Counted from the first letter of the stretch, positions 24,468-36,614 are shown. The stretch is 64,000 nucleotides of DNA from Pseudisothecium myosuroides (GCA_951799445.1 OX637287.1:41569724-41633723); one strand, 5' to 3'. Notes: generated by a model not told the origin, from the letters alone. Numbers and translations: made by a program.

Positions 24468-24578
24468 CTACAACCAACGTGGAACAGAGGTTGCAAATTC
24501 TTCCTCCACACCTTCAAAACCGGTGACAATCTGTTGTAAAATTGTGATATCACCATGTCCGCCAAGATGTAACCATTG
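24468..24578 (-). CDS. Second orphan exon-like segment
   Basis: Minus strand, after an acceptor-like GAGTCAAG: an open 36-codon segment QWLHLGGHGDITILQQIV then TGFEGVEEEFATSVPRWL and a TAG. The mix of acidic, hydrophobic and Gly residues looks like real protein, unlike the other frames nearby. It does not splice in phase to the exon at 24249-24340 by any GT site I could find. Family unknown. Confidence 0.25.
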   Translation of the reverse strand, partial: QWLHLGGHGDITILQQIVTGFEGVEEEFATSVPRWL

Positions 24579-24766
24579 CTTGACTCAGCAATGTCGAATG
24601 ATTGCAAAAAATACTCCCTGATTTTGTTGAGTTTTCACAGTACTCATACTTAGCTGTCTGGAGTACTTTAAAATTAGAAAAAACAATTCTAAAAAAGCTA
24701 AAAAAATATGGCCAATGTATATACCTTTAAGATGAAAGTAACCACCAAAGGAAAATCATAGAAACT

Positions 24767-24901
24767 CATTAGAAGAGATTTGAGGCCTCCGGAGGGCCGT
24801 TTTAGGGTTGTTCTCCTTCCCTATTCCCCTGTTATGAACCAGCAAGAATGTTGTTAGAATTTTATTTTTTTATTTTAAAAAAAAATAAAAAATAAAAAAT
24901 A

Positions 24902-24979
<78 letters not shown>

Positions 24980-25130
24980 TTTTTAAATTTTAAATTTTAA
25001 ATTTTAAATTTTCAAAAAATTTGATGTGGCACTCTCTTGACCACGTCAGACTGCGCACGTAGCAGAGTTGCCAGGCTTGGAATGCCCTGGGAACTTGCTG
25101 TCTTCTACAAGCCTCAAATCTCTTCTAATG
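24767..25130. mobile_element. CATTAG-family MITE, copy 1
   Basis: Ends CATTAGAAGAGATTTGAGGC and GCCTCAAATCTCTTCTAATG. The left side continues CTCCGGAGGGCCGTT. The core is A/T-only DNA with a 33-unit (TA)n run at 24906-24971. GTGGCACTCTCTTGACCACGT lies near the right end; a related block in the opposite orientation is in the copy at 51215-51498. Confidence 0.8.
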
Positions 25131-25254
25131 ATTTTTCTAGGTAGGGGAAAATAGAAGAGTTCAAATCTTAAGAAAATAGATACTTTGATGTTTTTATTAG
25201 TAAAAGATATGATTTAGATAAATTAAATAAATTAAAAATTTGGTCATTTGTAAC

Positions 25255-25705
25255 AACTCTATGGTAATGGTCATTCACCAAAAGAACCACCAAAATAATA
25301 TTTTACATATCTCAAAATGCAAGCTAAAAGAAGCTCATTTTGTGGACTTCTACACCACATAAAATTAACTATTGTTAGAATTCCTTTGGACAATAGCTAC
25401 AAGTTTGCTAAAAGACCATCTCCTCTAAATTTTACCTCCAAACTTGTTTTGTTGGGTACTAAATAGTTATAACCCCTCCAAATCAATAAGTGTGATATAA
25501 AATTGGGGGCTATTTTTGGATAGTAAAACATTTTTGAAAATTGCCAAAAAATTAGGCAAAGTATATATTAGTCATAACTACCATATCTATAAATTTTGAT
25601 TCATTTGGTGCTAGAATGCAAAATTTATGGCAAAATAAAAATCAGTATTCTACATGAAACGCAAAATAGCTAGTACATGTTTTTCTTGCAATTACCTTGT
25701 CTTCC
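25255..25705 (-). mobile_element. Family A foldback element, single arm (copy 3)
   Basis: Matches the right arm of the 12282-13370 element: GTGGACTTCTACACCACATAA, CCTTTGGACAATAGCTA and the end TTTTTCTTGCAATTACC. The other arm is absent, so this is a half element or a product of arm deletion. Confidence 0.7.
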
Positions 25706-27421
25706 CACATTACTTCCCTCTACAAACGCAAAAGTTGTGATAAGTTGTATAATAGACAGAAGAAGAAGAACTATAACAAAAGTTGGTAGAAAAGGACCGC
25801 AATCAAAATCAGTTGCAAAATCTATTACCTTAGTTTTGTATAGGTTCAATTAAAATAGTTGCAATCAAATTCTTTTTCATTTTTCAACTGCATTTTTTTG
25901 AAATTTGAAGTGTGTCATATACCATTGAAAAAAAAATTTCAAATCATATTTTCAAAACATTTTCAACAATATATTATATGCCCTAAAATTCAAAAAATTG
26001 CATTCAATTTTTTTTTAAATAATTGTAGTCGTTTTGGGCCTATATAGGATTATTGTAAAAAGAACCTTAGTTGATTCTAATTGCAGTTTTTTTTAACCAC
26101 CCTTTGTTACAATAAAGTGATATGCCATCTCAATCCTATATTGTTGGCCCCATTAGAATTGACAACGTTTGGTACAATTTTTTGGTTTAAAATATCAAGT
26201 GAGATCCTTCAAATACACTACCATTGCCATCACTGGTATTTTGAAAGGAGATAGGTTTTTTGGAAAGCAAGGACAAATTGCAATTTTGGCAAGGAGACTT
26301 ATCTAGACCTGCCCTACAAAAGGACTATAAAACTCCTCCGCTTTGGCATCAAGCTACTTAACGTTTCTAATACATTGATTGATTTGATGGAGGGGCTTAG
26401 GATGTTGCCATCTACTATTCTTTCTCTCCAATCAAGCAAATGAGCCACATGTTATTGGAATAAGAAATAAAAATTGTGAGGTCCAAGTGCCTTTTGGCCA
26501 CAACACGTCTTTCGGGAAGGGCAAGGAAACTAGGTATTCTTTGTCAAGCAAGTACAACACTTCTGCCACCATAAAATTGCCTTCATGTCGGTCTTCGTGC
26601 AACCATTGCTCCAATTCACACTTGAATGCCGCTCCATGCAAGCGCCTCCATTAAAGCACATAATATATAACCATTTTTTTCAACCTAAATAGCCCTTTTG
26701 AGAACCAAACCTTGCTCAATGACTTGCAGCTATAAGCTTTCCACGTCCTCAAAATAGCCTTCCCAAGACACCCTAAAATACTTAAAACAGTAAGGCTCTT
26801 GCTAAAAATAAAAAAGGCATTTGCCTGTCTTAAGACGCCCTTAAAAAAACAAGCTTGCGGCAAACAACTTTGCAAATGATGCTTCTTCACAATCTAAGCA
26901 ACCACACTCTCTCGGACAACTATAGAAAAGAAGCAGAATGACCTCTACACTTGGATTGGATGCCTACTAGAAGGACGGAGACAACTTGCCCAATTTGTTA
27001 GACTACCATTGACAGAAGTTCCCACAACTTTAGTTATGAATTCACTAAACAAAAGGCCTCAAGGAGCATGAAATGTTCTTTGAGGATTAAATGGTACCTG
27101 AGTATAGAAGGCTTTCAACAAGGCACCGGTCTTACTTGCTACTCTTTTTTTCAATAAAATATTATACACTAGATTAAAAATTATCAAAATAACACAACAA
27201 GAAAAAGGGCAAAAAAAAAAGTAGCAGAAGGGTGTTGCCATAGATTCAAATTCTTTTTAGATACGTTTGTTATGACTACATGAAGACCTTCAAGATACAA
27301 GGGGGCAAGGGACTAGAGTGCAATTTTACAGACTTTGTGCATATAATATGCAATCAACATGCTCAACGTACTACTTGCAAAATATTTACACTTTTCATGA
27401 CAACAAACATGAACTCCAATT
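25706..27421. other. Gene-free stretch with a possible decayed coding region
   Basis: Minus-strand frames at 26432-26641 and 26651-26890 have ordinary composition (KCELEQWLHEDRHEGNF), and neighbouring frames continue across stops, as in an old frameshifted gene or transposase. I cannot name a family. Confidence 0.25.
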
Positions 27422-27581
27422 CACAAGAAGAACGGGGAGGCGTTACCCTCCTCGATATTCATTTCTAGGGTGTATCTTCACCCCCTTGATTTTATGTTTT
27501 AAGAAAGTCAAGGGGGGTGGGGTGAAGATACACCCTAGAAATGAATACCGGGGAGGTTAATGCCTCCCCATTCTTCCTGTG
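27422..27581. mobile_element. 160-bp palindromic CACTA-like MITE, TSD ATT
   Basis: Ends CACAAGAAGAACGGGGAGGC and GCCTCCCCATTCTTCCTGTG. Longer arms include TTCATTTCTAGGGTGTATCT and its complement. ATT at 27419-27421 repeats at 27582-27584. The 3-bp duplication and CAC...GTG termini with AGAAGAA fit a CACTA relative, although the fourth base is A rather than T. Confidence 0.85.
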
Positions 27582-27779
27582 ATTCAAGGTCCAATCCTCA
27601 CTTCCTAAGGACACACATCAAATGTTCAAAACGTTCCTCATCTACAAATTCCACTAACTAAAAAACATCATATCAACGGAATAAATCAACACTTCAGGTC
27701 ACTAATTTGGGAGCTCAGTGCACATGCCACATCAAAAGGAATGTTCCAATTTGAACTTAATATTACTTAGGATCACAGC

Positions 27780-28075
27780 TAAGGTGGCACCCCAAAATGG
27801 GTCACTGATCCAAAACCGCCATCATCACTCTAGATACATCTCCAAAATCAATATGTACCTATGTAGAAGACATGATTTCAAAACGATTTCAGAACCTCTA
27901 CCAAAAAAAACTTTCATCTTTCATAACTTTTGTATACAGTATCCAAATATCGTGTTCTTTGGTACGTTGGAAACTCCTTTCACTTGTCAACAAGAAAATA
28001 TGAAAATTTGACTAGTCTAATAATAGTAGCTAGGGACAGTAGCAAAAAAGTGGCAGTTTGGGGAGTACCCACCTG
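27780..28075 (+). repeat. Dispersed repeat D, copy 1
   Basis: Shares an ordered series with 57965-58200 and 58255-58840: CATCATCTCT-like block, AGAACCTCTACCAAAAAAA, TTCTTTGGT, TTTCACTTG, ATGAAAATTTGAC, AATAGTA and AGCAAAAAAGTGGC. No open frame is conserved. Type of element unknown. Confidence 0.7.
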
Positions 28076-30394
28076 AGGTCATTCCCATTTTCAGAATAGG
28101 GTTATCAGTCTTGTTGACATACTTGGACACATGTCCAAGACAACCCTATTTCAAGGTTGATGTCCTGAAGACTATCAGTTGGTTGAAACTTTTGCCATTC
28201 AAAGTTGTCAACCTGGTTGTCAACACAACTTGTATCAAAATTGGAAAGATTGTGTCTCATAAGTCTGTCTTTTTTAAAAGTCAAACTTTTGCAAACCATC
28301 ATTTGCCTGTATGAATGTAACCAATTATTCTTACAGATTAATTCGCTCATCAGAGGATTCTCATGCATTAAAAAAAAATGTTACGGTTCTAATTCTTTCC
28401 CTCTCAATCAAGTACAATTTTGACACAGCCGCATTGAAATACACTAATTTAGTATCCTATTAGTGCATGTAACAATCATTAACAAAAGATGCACTATATA
28501 TAATATATCTAGCGGGATATCTAGTTAATTTGGTCAGGCTAAAATATTTACAATGTTGTACTAATTCCCTCTTCTTTTTTTTTCGGTGACACTAAAATTT
28601 CATCCTCACTTGTAGGATAAATTAGTGTAGCTCTTGTAATCAATTTAGCATTATGCAACAGCATGAATTAACTGTTGTTTCTGCAGTAGAGTACTGGCAT
28701 ATCAACAATGCAATTTCAATTCTCATCCCCATTTGCGGCATGAGTCTGTTTACAATTTAACTACAATGTAAGAAAATTTGAAATGATAAACCTGGAAACC
28801 TTCAAAATACATCATTTCTACATAATTCAGATGGACTGAACTTACAAATTGTGATTGCTTGGAGAGCTGCAACTCCATTCTCATGAATTGCTGAAGTGAA
28901 CTAATCAGTTGCTGTGCACAATGAATCACAGTGTCTCTTCCGTCTCAAGTCTGTTGCATAGCCTCAATGGAGACCATCAGCAGGTCTGTGGTTGTGGCCT
29001 GACAACGGGTTGATTGATCATATGATACATGTTAGCTCTACAAAATTGTCTACCATGCAAAGACACCTATGACTCATTCTTGAATAATGTTAAAAAATTC
29101 ATGCAATATATGAAACTATTAATGACTTTCAAATGAAAGTAAAAAATAATTGCAAAAGAAAATGTAAGGATATCGGTGAAAACAAACACTCGCCTACCTC
29201 TAATAACACGAACATTTTTTAGTGGTGATTGTCTTGCCATTGTCAGACAATTTTCAACCTATTGAGATCAATCCCTTCATAAGCCCGCCAATGCAATGAA
29301 GGCACGCAGGCCTCTATTATTCCTTCAAAAACCCGTTGACCAGCACCTTTTGATCTCTTGTTTCCAAGAATGTGGAGTTTGGATTGTGGCTAGGGCCATC
29401 ACATAGATCATGTCTCAAAGTTATGGTTGGCCAAGAGAGGCAAAAAGAAGGACTCAAGTAGGCGTTTAGAATGATATGGTTTTTATGACATTATTATAGA
29501 AGTATAGGACCACATTCTTGTTAGAAAGACACAATATTGTGCCAACATCTTTCTAAAAATGCTACAATGACATGCATTAATGATGTTTCAATAACTGTTG
29601 AACTACGGCGTTCTTGTAAAATTTCTATATTGTTCTAAAGTGTTATTTTAAGTAGTTCTCCCTACTATTGGAAGTTGGTCCTATTCATTAATACACAAGG
29701 AAAATTTAAAAGAACTAACACATTTAGAGAAGAGCTCTCAACTTGGAAGAAGAGCAAATTGATAAGTCTATTTGCATTAGACTACTTTGAGACTTAGTTA
29801 ATTTCAATAAATTGACATGTTTCTAGGTGCCAAAAATTTTAACATTCTAAGCACTTGAAAGTCCTAATTTTTTTATTACTGCACTTTACATTCTGTTACA
29901 CTAATTTTTTAAGATAGCAAATATGAAAGGAATTTCAATTCCATTAAAATAGCACAATTTCAAGAGGATGGCACCCTAATCTCAAAATCATGCCAATCTT
30001 GTCACCCTTTTGTCTCAAATAATGAAAAAAATAAAATCATGCCAATTTCTTGTTTGGTAAGTTCTTAAAATCAAACCATTGGAAAGTCATAATTCTCGCA
30101 TGTTGTTGTTAGTTTTGTTTGATTTGTGCTATTTTGGGTTATCAAAATTGTGACATTATTCTACAATAGATACTTTAAGAAAATTTATTAAAAAAAAATC
30201 AAAGTTTGGATTTCTTTCAATTAATTGGAAAATTTAAGGTGCATCCTAAAATATACAATTAATGAACTTAGAAAATTTGACCATGACATTAATGACAAGA
30301 TAGGACATGAATTAGGTCAACTCTTTTTGTTTCTCTTAGCTCGGCCACAACCTTCAAAATGATCCAAGCTAGAATGACAATAGTCTTCTTTTAA
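28076..30394. other. AT-rich DNA, no recognised gene
   Basis: Open frames at 28105-28423 overlap on both strands and are not protein-like. I see no repeat with clear ends and no RNA gene. Confidence 0.5.
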
Positions 30395-31112
30395 GATGAT
30401 TGCAAGAAAGACTGTACTATTTTCAATTGCACCTTGTATGCAAGCCATTTCTTTTCAAGCAAAATTTCAAGAATAATGATCTAATGTATTTGAGATACAT
30501 AGTTAAAGTGGATTTGGTTATTTTGAATTTACATCTAATTTTTATTATGTTCTAAATCACATTGGTAAGAGATATTGATTTTTGAAAAATAATATACTAC
30601 ACTTGTATTTTTTTAAAGTTTTAAGTATTTTTGAGTACCCATTCTAAATAATTTACAACTAAAAATTATCTAATCGCATGGAATTTATTGAATGAAGGAA
30701 TTTTAAAACAATAAATTCTATGTGGTATAGAAGATCGCAAAGTGAGCTTCACTCTTTGTATGCATTTGACAATATGGGAAAAAATGATTGTGATGGTTCT
30801 TATAGTAAATGACTAATGCAGTCTTTTTTAATTTAAAACTATTTTTCAATTTATTACAAATTAAAACATCAAAATACCTGTTTTTCTTGAGTTTTTGCAC
30901 TCTATTAATTCTCTTGCTAAGAAAATTGTTCTATACTTGATCTTCCTAAGTTACAATCTTCTTAAAGGTGTACACATTGCCCATATTGATTTATTGATTT
31001 TTAAAATGTTTTTCTAAATTTAAGTTACTCCTTACAAAAAAAAATTTTAAAAAAAACTAAAAAACTACAGCAAACACGACAAATACTACAAGCATTTCGT
31101 GCAATCATCCCT
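30395..31112. mobile_element. Family A foldback element, copy 4
   Basis: Ends GATGATTGCAAGAAAGACTG and its partner ATTTCGTGCAATCATCC. Inside, TGTGGTATAGAAGATCGCAAA matches the family's TGTGGTGTAGAGGTCCACAAA. Arms are more diverged than in the 12-kb and 49-kb copies, so the palindrome is weak. Confidence 0.65.
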
Positions 31113-31508
31113 CATTGTCCAAAACCGTGCTGCATCTTCGAGCATTCCCACATGGTTCAGATCAGATCCAGTGCAACCTTCCTGATTGACCCAGCTGCTC
31201 CAAATTACCTGCACAATTGACAGAATTCAAAATATATATTACGTAAGTGATAGTCTGGAACTACAATGTTGTCACAAAATTATAGTGAAATTAAACATCA
31301 ATTACATGACTTTTAATACAACCGGTAGTGCATCAGGATTCAACATCTTCATGTCCATCTTCATGGTCTTTCTAGCTTGCATCATCTACATAAATAGTAC
31401 TGTAACACAACGGAAGGATTGAGTGGACTTGCAAGTCGATCAGACAGGTCCAACTGGAGCCAATTCACTAGTGGAACATGGGGTGTACAAACCAGGGTAA
31501 TGGACTAG

Positions 31509-31630
31509 GTAATTGCAAAGCAGGCCAAGTTATCAAAAAGAATAGCCGGTTAGGACCTACCGAGCCGTGGAAGGCAAGGTAAGTATTGACCTACGATTAT
31601 TTTTGATGACTTGGCCTACTTTGCAATTAC
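31509..31630. repeat. Hairpin with about 40-bp arms
   Basis: GTAATTGCAAAGCAGGCCAA on the left pairs with TTGGCCTACTTTGCAATTAC on the right; pairing continues through TATCAAAAA. The loop is about 45 bp. It might be a small MITE or a small-RNA precursor. No promoter is apparent. Confidence 0.6.
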
Positions 31631-32055
31631 AGGAGATAATCTCAATGTAGGAGAGTTGAGCCGTTTGACTTCTTTGATTGCTTAACTAATCAAAATATAC
31701 CACTAGGGCAAAACTTTTCTGCACTTAAATTATGTTAAGTGGATTCATACTCACTAAGTTAATACTGGTTGGTAGTAGTAGAGATTTCTCTTAGATTTCT
31801 CTCATTGGTGAACCAATAAAATTTCTACTTCATATCTTCCCTGTTGAAAATTTGCACAAGCATTATCAATCTTAATCTGCCTTTCCTTAACCAATCCAAA
31901 CATGCCGCATGCACAACGGCAAAACTCTCCTGCATTGAGGTTATGACAATGCATGACAAGATCACAACTATTCTGAATTTATAATTGAACATGCTACTCG
32001 ACAGCTCAAATGTTCCTCTGGAATTTATAGTCCAAGTGAAACCATTCACTAGTAA

Positions 32056-32190
32056 CGTCAATTTCGTGGTTTAGTGCAGTTCAAGTCGAGCTGCCTAAAC
32101 CCAAAATCTGTACTTGTTCTAGTTTGTGACCTCTGTGAAAATATATGTCACAATTTTTGACTTCTGGAATATCGCCAATTCGATAAATTG
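32056..32190. mobile_element. Family G MITE-like element, copy 1
   Basis: Right end GGAATATCGCCAATTCGATA; interior ACCCAAAATCTGTACTTGTTCTAGTTTGTG. The same order is found at 40749-40890 and 46960-47112. Ends diverged. Confidence 0.5.
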
Positions 32191-32826
32191 GATAGATATT
32201 ACATGGTCTTCGTAGAGCAGAGATGGAAATGACCTCATGCAGACCTAATTATAACTGGTCTAATTGGACGACCTACTCAATACGACACAAGCCCCTCTGG
32301 AACTAGCTAGAGCCATTAATTGAACTAGTGGGAACATGGATTGCGAAGACCAGATCGAGTTAGCTAGTTTTTGAGATGCCCGACACTATTTCAGCCTCTC
32401 CAAGATTCTGAAGCTTTGTGTTTGAAGTTTAACCCAAAACCAAGGTTGCAAGTTCCAGGTGCCCACTCCGCTGTGTTCAGTTTTCGCACTGAGCGTTCAA
32501 TATGAGCTGGGAATCCTAACTGGGATGTGAGCTGGCTGACTGTGTAAAACGTTACATTAAATAATGAACACAAGAATACTTGCTTGCTACTAGGGTAGAG
32601 TCTATTCGAAAAAGAGGGATCACTCTTCAATATTTCCTACCTATATCCGACGGGAAGAGATTTTAAATGTTCTATACTCGCTCATGCTCGATGAGTAGAA
32701 GGCTAGACTGAGATGCAGATGAGAGATGCAGCTAGAGTTCTACGTTCTACAGCTTCTGGCTGCACATTCTAAGACTTACTGCAGCTTCAGAGCTATCGCG
32801 TATTATTAATGATCGATTCCCATCAG

Positions 32827-32834
32827 TATATATA
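32827..32834 (+). promoter_or_regulatory. TATA box candidate
   Basis: TATATATA in CATCAGTATATATACAGACTCG, in a less AT-rich context. It lies at the start of the unit U copy at 32.4-33.9 kb. No downstream protein recognised. Confidence 0.35.
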
Positions 32835-33566
32835 CAGACTCGTGCACCTTGTCGTGATCGCCTTTAGTTGGTGATTATAACAGGAGTAATGGCATTTCGA
32901 ATTCCTTGAAATTCTAATGTAAAGCTAGAGGCTCTCGACAATTAAAGGGCCTTCCACAATGAGAGGAACTCAACGCGCGCAAGGGACCCAACGAGTGAGT
33001 GCTACAGCCCAACACTATGCGATGGTACGCTCTGAGGTTGTGATAGGCCCTGAAAATTGGCAGACTTGCACAAATCTAAGGCATGAGGCAAGATATGCTC
33101 TGCAAAGGGCACTGGTCACTGCACCCTGCCACTGCACCCGGCAACTGCATCCCCCTCCTGCACGGCCTGCCGAGCCTTTCGAATTTGAAGTTATCAGGCT
33201 CCAATTAGTAAGTCAGTAACTCATTACAGGTGCAGTCCACACGTGCAAACTCACGTTCTAAACAAACTCTCACTCCTAGTCGAAACCCTACGTACGGCGT
33301 CCCTAGCCTTCAAATTCGGACACAACTGAATTAATTATGAAGTCGCAACTAGCTCATGCATACACTAGTTTCAAGTCTGTGTCATACCTTCGGAGGAATC
33401 TGATCTTCGCAAGCTGAACGCATCTTACAACATTAATTATCGATCGATGAGAAGCAGTCGATCTGGGAGCGCCTGAGCCCATTATTTCTCGCAAGAAGAG
33501 TGCACAACATACGAATTCATAAGGATATATTGCACTGTCAATTCAACTGAAGTAAAAAATGAATGT

Positions 33567-33857
33567 AAATCAGGCAGTTACTGACTCATCCGAACCATCT
33601 GATTTCTTCGAGGTCTTTTTCTCGATTGCTCCAAAAACAAAAAGTCTGACATTGGGGCGGCAAAATATCTTGCGGTCGGCAGGAAAAACAAGCCGCACCG
33701 ACGGGAAGAATATGACCGGAAATGCTGCCAACGAAGGTTGCAGCTTTGCATTCCGCAGGGTCCGCGCATTCTTGGGTCCACATTCAAGTTGGCCGGCCAC
33801 AACTGGGACCATGGAATGATGGAAGGAATAGTCCAAATAAGCGGCAACACCCGTCAT
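33567..33857 (-). CDS. Unrecognised open frame, 95 codons
   Basis: Minus-strand frame with Met at 33857, reading MTGVAAYLDYSFHHSM and ending KKSDGSDESVTA. It is extended upstream by open codons (SDGDGWAWID). All three minus frames are long here, which points to low stop density in G+C-richer DNA rather than selection. No domain recognised; kept because length and composition are better than elsewhere. Confidence 0.2.
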
Positions 33858-33968
33858 GTCGATCCACGCCCAACCGTCACCGTCACTTTTGCAGCCAACC
33901 TACTATGGGAGTAGGTGGTCCAAAACTCCAAATGGTGTTTTTTTTGTTAAGCCTCCTCAAGAGAAATG

Positions 33969-34562
33969 CAACTAGTTATTTCATAATTTTCCCGACATTT
34001 AGAATTTTATAAACTTTAAAAACTGAGTTGAAAGCATAGGATACCTATTCACATGTGGCACTAGACTACTCCTTTGAAAGAGTCAATTTGAAAGCAAAAA
34101 ATGTTTCAACTTTGGTTGGTTGTGCCAAAGAATTCTTCAACTCCGTCATTTGGTTTTGGAGGGAGGATTAGGCAACATGACGACAATATAGACAGACTTC
34201 TTCTAACTCATGTCTTGACATTCCATCTACAGGATTAGAAAACTAAATGGCACTTTCAAGTTCAACTGAATGCAACTAGTTATTTTGTAATTTTCTGACA
34301 CTTAGAATTTTATAAACTTTTTAAAGTTGAAAGCATGGGGTACCTACTCACATATGGCACTACAATAGACTACTTCCTTGAAAGAGTCACTTTGAAAGCA
34401 AGAAATGCTCAATTCAACTTTTATTGGTTGTCCCAAAAAATTCTTTGACTCTCATTGGTGTGTGTGGAGACAACACTAAGGCAATACAGACAGACTTCTT
34501 TTAGCCCGTGTTTTGACATTCCATCTGCAGAATTAGAAAAATGACACTTTCAGTTTCAACTG
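33969..34562 (+). repeat. Tandem duplication, unit about 300 bp, two copies
   Basis: Unit 1 is 33969-34272 and unit 2 is 34273-34562. Each begins CAACTAGTTATTT and contains TTAGAATTTTATAAACTTT, ACAGACTTCTT and TTGACATTCCATCT in the same order. About 85-90% alike by eye. Confidence 0.85.
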
Positions 34563-34564
34563 CC

Positions 34565-35060
34565 TTATTACATCCAATTTCACTCTTTGACACCCAAGAT
34601 ATGCAATGAGAATGGTACTCAATTGTCAAATACAAAGAGTCTCTAAGTTTAATGGGGGATGAAAAAGATTGCAAGTAAATTAAAAATTGATAATTTTGAG
34701 GATTGAATGGGGCCACAAGTTTTATATACTTGGCAATAGGTTCTGTCAATTTCTAACCAAACTCCAAATTGCAAGCTCTACTATAGCATCTAATTTTGTT
34801 CTTTGTCATGCTAGTGGAGTGAAAATTGTGCTTAGTTGTTAAATACAAATAGTTTGAGAGTGAAATGGGGGTGGAAAGGGTCAAATTGGGTTGAAAAATG
34901 ATGATTTCAGGTATTGAGTGAATAAAAATATAAGGTTTATAAACATGACACAAGGGTCACTCATTTTTCAAAGTCCTAGTTGTAGCCATACTTTGCATCT
35001 AATTTCACTATTTGTTGTCTTAATTTAATGAAATTTGTATTCAATTTTCAACTAATCCAA
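34565..35060 (+). repeat. Diverged tandem array, unit about 215 bp, at least 2.5 copies
   Basis: The block CATC(C/T)AATTT followed by TTTGTCAT- or TTTGACAC-like and TCAATTGTCAAATACAAA-like sequence recurs near 34567, 34788 and 34998. It directly follows the 300-bp duplication. Confidence 0.6.
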
Positions 35061-35976
35061 CAAATTTTATTTTCCTCTTTGTCATTCTAATGTAATGAAA
35101 AGTATATTCAAGTTCAATTAAAAAATTGAAAAGATTCAAAATCTAATAAAGGATCAATGCAGGGATCAATGTTGAGTTGATTTCATGAATTGAATGACCA
35201 TAGACATGAAATCAATGCACATGGCAAAAGATTTTCTTATATTTCTACAATCTTGAATGCCATTGTTGAATTTTCATTCATTTAATATCAACAATAGCAT
35301 TGAAGTAGACAAAAATAGTCCTCTACCTTCTATTAAATTCCACAGTAAACATATTTTTGCCTTTGACCACCTATAATTTGACTTTTGGAAAGAATTGATC
35401 AAAACATTTGTATAATATTTTTTAATTTCCGAATATTATAAACCAAAATGCATTGTCAATCTATCAAGTCCATTATGCCATTATGTACAACAATTAAAAT
35501 AGTGATGATCCAAATGGCTATGACTCATTTCATTTGGATTATTTAGTAATGTAAAAATTATGGAGCTTCTTAGCAATAAGAGCATCTTCTTGAGAAAATA
35601 ACATATTATATTTGTTTTTGAATCCAATTTTTGAAATTAATTTATTTCAATTTCATCTTAGAATTATTAACAAATTAGACTTTCCTTCTATAAATTCTAT
35701 CTTGTATCTATTCCTACTTAACAATTTTTTAGAGAATAAAAATTAAGATTTTTTGTTTGAATTTTTTATCCTAGATTTTCAACTCAATTCTTAAATATAA
35801 ATTTTTTTTAATTCAAAATCAGAAGTACAAAAAGTTAAAGTTATTAAGAAGATTTGAAGTCTTAATCATAATCCATCCATTAAAAATACCACAAAAACCT
35901 TATTTTCTTCACTTTAAATGTAAATATCTTGCAATCTATGTGGTCAAGATTATGAAATTTCTTCCAAACATCCTTG
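35061..35976. other. AT-rich DNA, nothing recognised
   Basis: No open frame of note and no repeat with clear ends. Confidence 0.6.
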
Positions 35977-36614
35977 ACCCCTAAATGCCCGAGGCAACAA
36001 ATTTTGGTTTTGGCAATACTTTGAAGTTAAATAAAATCCAACCAAATTGCTATTTCTAGTAGTTTATATTTTTGAAGAACTCTTTTTGAAGTCTAGTTTT
36101 AGGATCAAAAAGTCGATCTTAAAAATGAAGGATTATGATTTTTTAATTCAAGATTTTGTGCAAGGATACCATTGCAATCTTGACTTCTCGTAGTGTTGAG
36201 GACTCTTGGAAATGAGCCTCAAATATACTAGATCTTGGAGAAAAAATCACATTAGAAATTCATTTCAAAAAATTGTAGAGTAGATTTTGAGAAGCCATAA
36301 ATTGATTGGGGTTATGCATGTTAGGCCCTTTAACCTCATATTTTTTGGGTGACCAACTTTTTAGATTTGACATGTGAAAAAAGGATTGAAAGAATTTCTT
36401 AGTTTTAACACCCTCATGTTCAAACATTATAATCTTTCAATTCATAAGTGATATTGTTGTATTTTCTTTTCCTATGTGATCTTTAACATGTCTAGTTTGA
36501 ATTTGTACGGTTACAATTAAAAAAAATTTGATACAATTTATCAAAATGTTGGCTTTTTGTTCAATTTAGAGCAAATTTCAGGAAGCTCAAAATAGGCCTT
36601 GGGCATTTAGGGGT
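35977..36614. mobile_element. Element with CCCCTAAATGCCC ends
   Basis: ACCCCTAAATGCCCGAGGC at the left pairs with GCCTTGGGCATTTAGGGGT at the right. 638 bp, no coding capacity. Related end sequences (TAACCCCTAA) occur singly near 55539, 59494 and 62020. Confidence 0.6.

Larger units (their letters stand above)
32400..33900 (+). repeat. Unit U, copy 1 (diverged duplicated segment)
   Basis: Shares scattered blocks with 47580-48970: CTGGCTGCA, GATCGATT, CACCTTGTCGTGATC (against CACCTTTTCGTAATC), AATTCTAATG, and near 33690 CCGCACCGACGGGAAG against GCGCACCGACAGGAAG. This is the most diverged of three copies and homology is patchy. Whether it is a mobile element or an old gene region is unknown. 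Confidence 0.4.

Noticed and set aside
26384..27060. Possible decayed transposase or gene on the minus strand
   Set aside because: Ordinary composition but several frameshifts and stops, and no motif that names a family; mentioned only as a low-confidence stretch.
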